From NCBI RefSeq assembly GCF_000423645.1, contig NZ_AUIJ01000007.1, positions 1-64,000 on the forward strand: a stretch of DNA of 64,000 nt, written 5' to 3'. This document shows, piece after piece, positions 61,351 through 64,000 of this stretch. Made by a program: the position numbers and the translations under genes. The first letter of the stretch is position 1, and the number at the start of each line of letters is the position of its first letter. The notes beneath the pieces are model-generated. The model ran no database searches. It saw only the letters and a list, made by a program, of their open reading frames with translations, and had not been told where the DNA came from. The stretch comes from Sediminimonas qiaohouensis DSM 21189. Lineage in GTDB: Bacteria; Pseudomonadota; Alphaproteobacteria; Rhodobacterales; Rhodobacteraceae.

Positions 61351-64000
61351 TCAGGCCTCCTGTTTGCGTACGAAGAACGCCCCGAGCGCCACAAGCACCG
61401 GCACCAGCAGAAGCATCGGCGCGAAGGATGCGGCGAGATCGCCGAAGTCCAGCGCCTTGGCAAAGACCCCGCGCGAGATGGTGACGAAATGGCTCGTCGG
61501 GAAAACCTCGCCGATCACGCGACCCATGCCTTCCAGTGACGAGACCGGGTCGATGATGCCGCCATACTGAGTGGCCGGGATCAGGGTGGCCAGCGCGGTA
61601 AAGAACAGCGCCGCGACCTGGCTGCGGGTGAAGGCCGAGATCAGCAGGCCCAGCCCCGTGGCCAGGATAACATAAACCAGCGCCCCCGCCGAAAGCGCCA
61701 GAAGGCTGCCTTTGACCGGCACTCCGAAGACAAACACCGCCAGCGCCAGCAGCAGCAGGAAGTTGATAAAGCCCAGCACAACGTAGGGCACTTGCTTGCC
61801 CAGCAGGAATTCCAGCCGCAGGGCCGGGGTGACATAGAGGTTCACGATGGAGCCTGTCTCTTTCTCGCGCGCGACGGACAGGACAGCGAGCATCGCCGGG
61901 ATCAGCATCAGCAGGAGCGGGATCACAGCGGGCACCATGGCCGCCAGGCTTTCGACATCGGGGTTGTAGCGATAGCGCATTTCCAGGCTGTAGCTGCCGG
62001 CGACCGCATCATCGCCATAGATTTGGCGCAGTTGATCGGTCAGCCAGTGAACGTGCATTCCCTGGACATAGCCGCGCACCGTGTCCGCACGCATCGGCAT
62101 GGCGCCATCGAACCAGGCCCCGATCTCAACGGGGCGTCCGCGTTCGACATCTGCCGCGAAACCCGGCGGGATTTCCAGCGCCAGGCTGATTTCGCCCGCG
62201 CGCATCCGCTGGTCGATGTCGGCATAGTCGACGAGAGGTGGCTGTTCGTCGAAGTAGCGCGACCCGGCCAGGTTGTTGACATAGGACTGGCTGGCGATGG
62301 TCTGGTCAAAGTCGAGCACCGCGAACCTGAGATCCTCGACATCCATCGAAATGCCGTATCCCAGCACGATCATGAGGATCACGCTGCCGATGCTTGCAAG
62401 CGTCAGGCGGATTGGATCGCGGCGTAGCTCCAGCGACTCACGCCAGGAAAAACTCAGCAGCCGGGCAAGGCTGAACCGTTCGCGCCGCCGCCGTGGCGCG
62501 GATGACACCTCGGCACCGAGATCCACCTGATTGGTGGCCGCAGGCTTGCCGCTCGCGCCTTGCGCCCGTTCAAGGTGATGGATGAAGGCATCGTCCAGCG
62601 TCGCCGCGCCGGCGCCTTCGCGGATGGCTTCGGGCGTGTCGCTGACAAGCACGCGGCCCTCGTGCATCAGCGAAATCCTGTCGCAGCGCGTGGCCTCGGA
62701 CATGTAGTGGGTGGAGATGAAGATCGTCACACCGTCTTGTCGGGACAGGTCCACAAGCGCTTGCCAGAAGATGTCGCGCGCCACCGGATCGACGCCCGAG
62801 GTCGGCTCGTCGAGGATCAGCACCTCCGGGCGGTGGATCAGCGCCACGGCCAGCGACAGCCGCTGACGGAGTCCTAGCGGCAGTCGCAGCGGCAAGCTGT
62901 CCAGAATCTCCTCAAGATCGAACCGGTCCGCAAGTTCGGCGATACGGGGCGCGATCTCGGCGGATGCCATGTCGAAAAGCCGCGCGTGAAGATCGAGGTT
63001 CTGACGGACCGTAAGCTCGGAATAGAGCGAGAAGGATTGCGTCATGTAGCCGATGCGCTTGCGCGTGGCCATGTCGCGTGCATCAACCGTTCGGCCGTCG
63101 ATCCGCGTGGTTCCTTCGGCTGGTTCCACAAGCCCGGTCAACGCCTTCATCGTCGTCGTCTTGCCGCAACCGTTTGACCCGAGAAAGCCGAAAATCTCGC
63201 CCTTACCGATGCGAAAGCTAACGTCCTTGACCGCTTCGAAGTCACCGAACCGGACGGTCAGGTTTTCGGCCTCGACGACGTAGCCGTCGCGACCTGCCGG
63301 GTCAAGCGGCGGGACGGTCAGATCGTGGTGCCGGGCGCGCATTTTCGCGGGCAGGAGTGATATGAAAGCCTCATCGAGGTCGGCGGCCCCGGTGCGGTCC
63401 AGGATCTCGGCAGGACTGCCGGTGGCAAGCACCCTGCCGTCATCCATCGCGACCAGGTGATCGAACTCGGCGGCCTCTTCCAGATAGGCACTGGCGACGA
63501 TCAGGCTCATGCCCGGACGCGTCGCGCGAATACGCGCGATCAGAGCCCAGAATTCACGCCGCGACAGCGGATCGACGCCCGTTGTCGGCTCGTCCAGGAT
63601 CAGCAGATCGGGGTCGTGGATCAGCGCGCAGCACAGGCCCAGCTTCTGTTTCATGCCGCCCGACAGCTTGGCCGCCGGACGGTCGGCAAAGGGCGCGAGG
63701 CCGGTCGCCTCCAGCAGATCGGCGATCCGCCGGTCGCGCTCGCCCTGGCTCTCGCCGAAAAGCCGGCCGAAAAAGTCCACATTCTCCCGCACCGAGAGCG
63801 TGGGATAGAGGTTGCGCCCCAGCCCCTGCGGCATATAGGCGATCCGCGGGCAGATCCGGGCGCGATGCCTCGCACGGCGCATGTCGCCACCCAGCACGTC
63901 AAGCTGCCCCGCCTGCATCTTCCGCGCCCCGGCGATCAACGCCAGAAGGCTGGATTTGCCCACCCCGTCGGGTCCGATCAGGCCGACGATGCAGCCCGCC
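61351..64000 (-). CDS. RbbA/YhiH-like ABC protein: two ATPase domains fused to an ABC-2 permease (5' end outside window)
   Basis: At least 882 residues, open to the window edge. First ATPase domain: Walker [10 protein letters not shown], signature LSGGMKQK, Walker [14 protein letters not shown]. Second: [17 protein letters not shown] in place of [20 protein letters not shown]-terminal ABC-2 permease domain follows (after about residue 510). The layout matches YhiH/RbbA. In E. coli RbbA is described as a ribosome-linked ATPase, but the gene neighbourhood here is export-type. Upstream a HlyD gene is expected. Confidence 0.88.
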   Translation of the reverse strand, partial: AGCIVGLIGPDGVGKSSLLALIAGARKMQAGQLDVLGGDMRRARHRARICPRIAYMPQGLGRNLYPTLSVRENVDFFGRLFGESQGERDRRIADLLEATGLAPFADRPAAKLSGGMKQKLGLCCALIHDPDLLILDEPTTGVDPLSRREFWALIARIRATRPGMSLIVASAYLEEAAEFDHLVAMDDGRVLATGSPAEILDRTGAADLDEAFISLLPAKMRARHHDLTVPPLDPAGRDGYVVEAENLTVRFGDFEAVKDVSFRIGKGEIFGFLGSNGCGKTTTMKALTGLVEPAEGTTRIDGRTVDARDMATRKRIGYMTQSFSLYSELTVRQNLDLHARLFDMASAEIAPRIAELADRFDLEEILDSLPLRLPLGLRQRLSLAVALIHRPEVLILDEPTSGVDPVARDIFWQALVDLSRQDGVTIFISTHYMSEATRCDRISLMHEGRVLVSDTPEAIREGAGAATLDDAFIHHLERAQGASGKPAATNQVDLGAEVSSAPRRRRERFSLARLLSFSWRESLELRRDPIRLTLASIGSVILMIVLGYGISMDVEDLRFAVLDFDQTIASQSYVNNLAGSRYFDEQPPLVDYADIDQRMRAGEISLALEIPPGFAADVERGRPVEIGAWFDGAMPMRADTVRGYVQGMHVHWLTDQLRQIYGDDAVAGSYSLEMRYRYNPDVESLAAMVPAVIPLLLMLIPAMLAVLSVAREKETGSIVNLYVTPALRLEFLLGKQVPYVVLGFINFLLLLALAVFVFGVPVKGSLLALSAGALVYVILATGLGLLISAFTRSQVAALFFTALATLIPATQYGGIIDPVSSLEGMGRVIGEVFPTSHFVTISRGVFAKALDFGDLAASFAPMLLLVPVLVALGAFFVRKQEA

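Larger units (their letters stand above)
49430..64000. mobile_element. Probable genomic island / insertion hotspot at tRNA-Phe (right end outside window)
   Basis: Downstream of tRNA-Phe the ordered core block ends and mobile genes begin: AlpA-like regulator, two IS110 transposases, IS21, IS256 and IS481 parts, then efflux genes with their own MarR. No integrase and no second copy of the tRNA 3' end were seen inside the window, so the island may have lost its integrase or its other boundary lies beyond 64000. The border of the efflux genes is not sharp. Confidence 0.55.

Noticed and set aside
1-64000. CRISPR array, phage structural genes, toxin-antitoxin or restriction systems
   Set aside because: No regularly spaced direct repeats, no cas or phage structural proteins and no recognisable defence genes were found on either strand.

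Overview
This 64 kb, GC-rich window looks like chromosomal DNA of a marine alphaproteobacterium of the order Rhodobacterales (Roseobacter type). Reasons: the gene order hisD / UPF0262 / low-molecular-weight phosphatase / infA / maf / RNase E/G / yacG next to tRNA-Phe; a beta-oxidation cluster headed by two tandem MerR regulators; an ectABC-ask ectoine operon with its MarR repressor; a TAXI-type TRAP transporter; and short intergenic repeats with the CTTCATCTTG..AAATACTCC core that I associate with this family. No species is claimed.

Layout. 1-316: the 3' end of an IS5-family element, cut by the window edge. 317-718: non-coding, with the first copy of a MITE-like repeat. 719-12074, mostly minus strand: fatty-acid / acyl-CoA catabolism. 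It holds an acyl-CoA ligase, a plus-strand sulfotransferase, fadJ-type multifunctional protein, cupin, thiolase, GST, acyl-CoA dehydrogenase, a 70-residue ribbon-helix-helix-like protein, a DmdC-like acyl-CoA dehydrogenase and two MerR regulators around a TTGACGT palindrome. 12148-17855: a putative metal (Mn) exporter with a Fur-like box, two hotdog thioesterases and a MATE pump in one overlapping operon, then arsC, pyrD, a DUF952 gene and a periplasmic protein. tRNA-Gly lies at 18023. 18140-20791: nitrate/sulfonate/taurine-type ABC importer. 21219-25323: ABC exporter and acyl-CoA synthetase, separated by a direct-repeat-flanked palindrome. 25597-30152: the ectR / ectA-ectB-ectC-ask ectoine locus. 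30269-35835: LysR plus a polyamine-type ABC importer and a GNAT gene. 35888-38151: an IS110 remnant, a methyltransferase and a class III aminotransferase. 38263-43321: RpiR regulator, TAXI receptor, fused TRAP permease and UspA. 43373-49351: the conserved hisD-to-yacG block, in which most genes overlap by four bases.

From tRNA-Phe (49430-49504) onward the sequence changes character. It carries an AlpA-like regulator, two different intact IS110 transposase genes with structured upstream regions, and a broken IS21-IS256-IS481 junction. After that come drug or ion efflux genes: MarR / EmrA-like / EmrB-like, then an ABC-2 permease, an RbbA-like ATPase running off the window, and a UspA. This is best read as a genomic island or insertion hotspot at tRNA-Phe.

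How the genes work together: imported or endogenous acids are activated by two acyl-CoA ligases and degraded by two dehydrogenases, the hydratase/dehydrogenase fusion and the thiolase, probably under MerR control. Osmotic stress is met by de novo ectoine synthesis. Three solute importers (two ABC, one TRAP) bring in organic nitrogen or sulfur compounds or acids that cannot be named from sequence alone. The most unusual signals are non-coding: candidate bridge RNAs in front of both IS110 transposases (one ends in a perfect 12-bp inverted repeat that covers the transposase ribosome-binding site), a MITE-like repeat with a compensatory change in a hairpin, and a 37-nt direct repeat flanking a large palindrome. 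No CRISPR array, phage structural gene or recognisable multi-gene defence system was seen.
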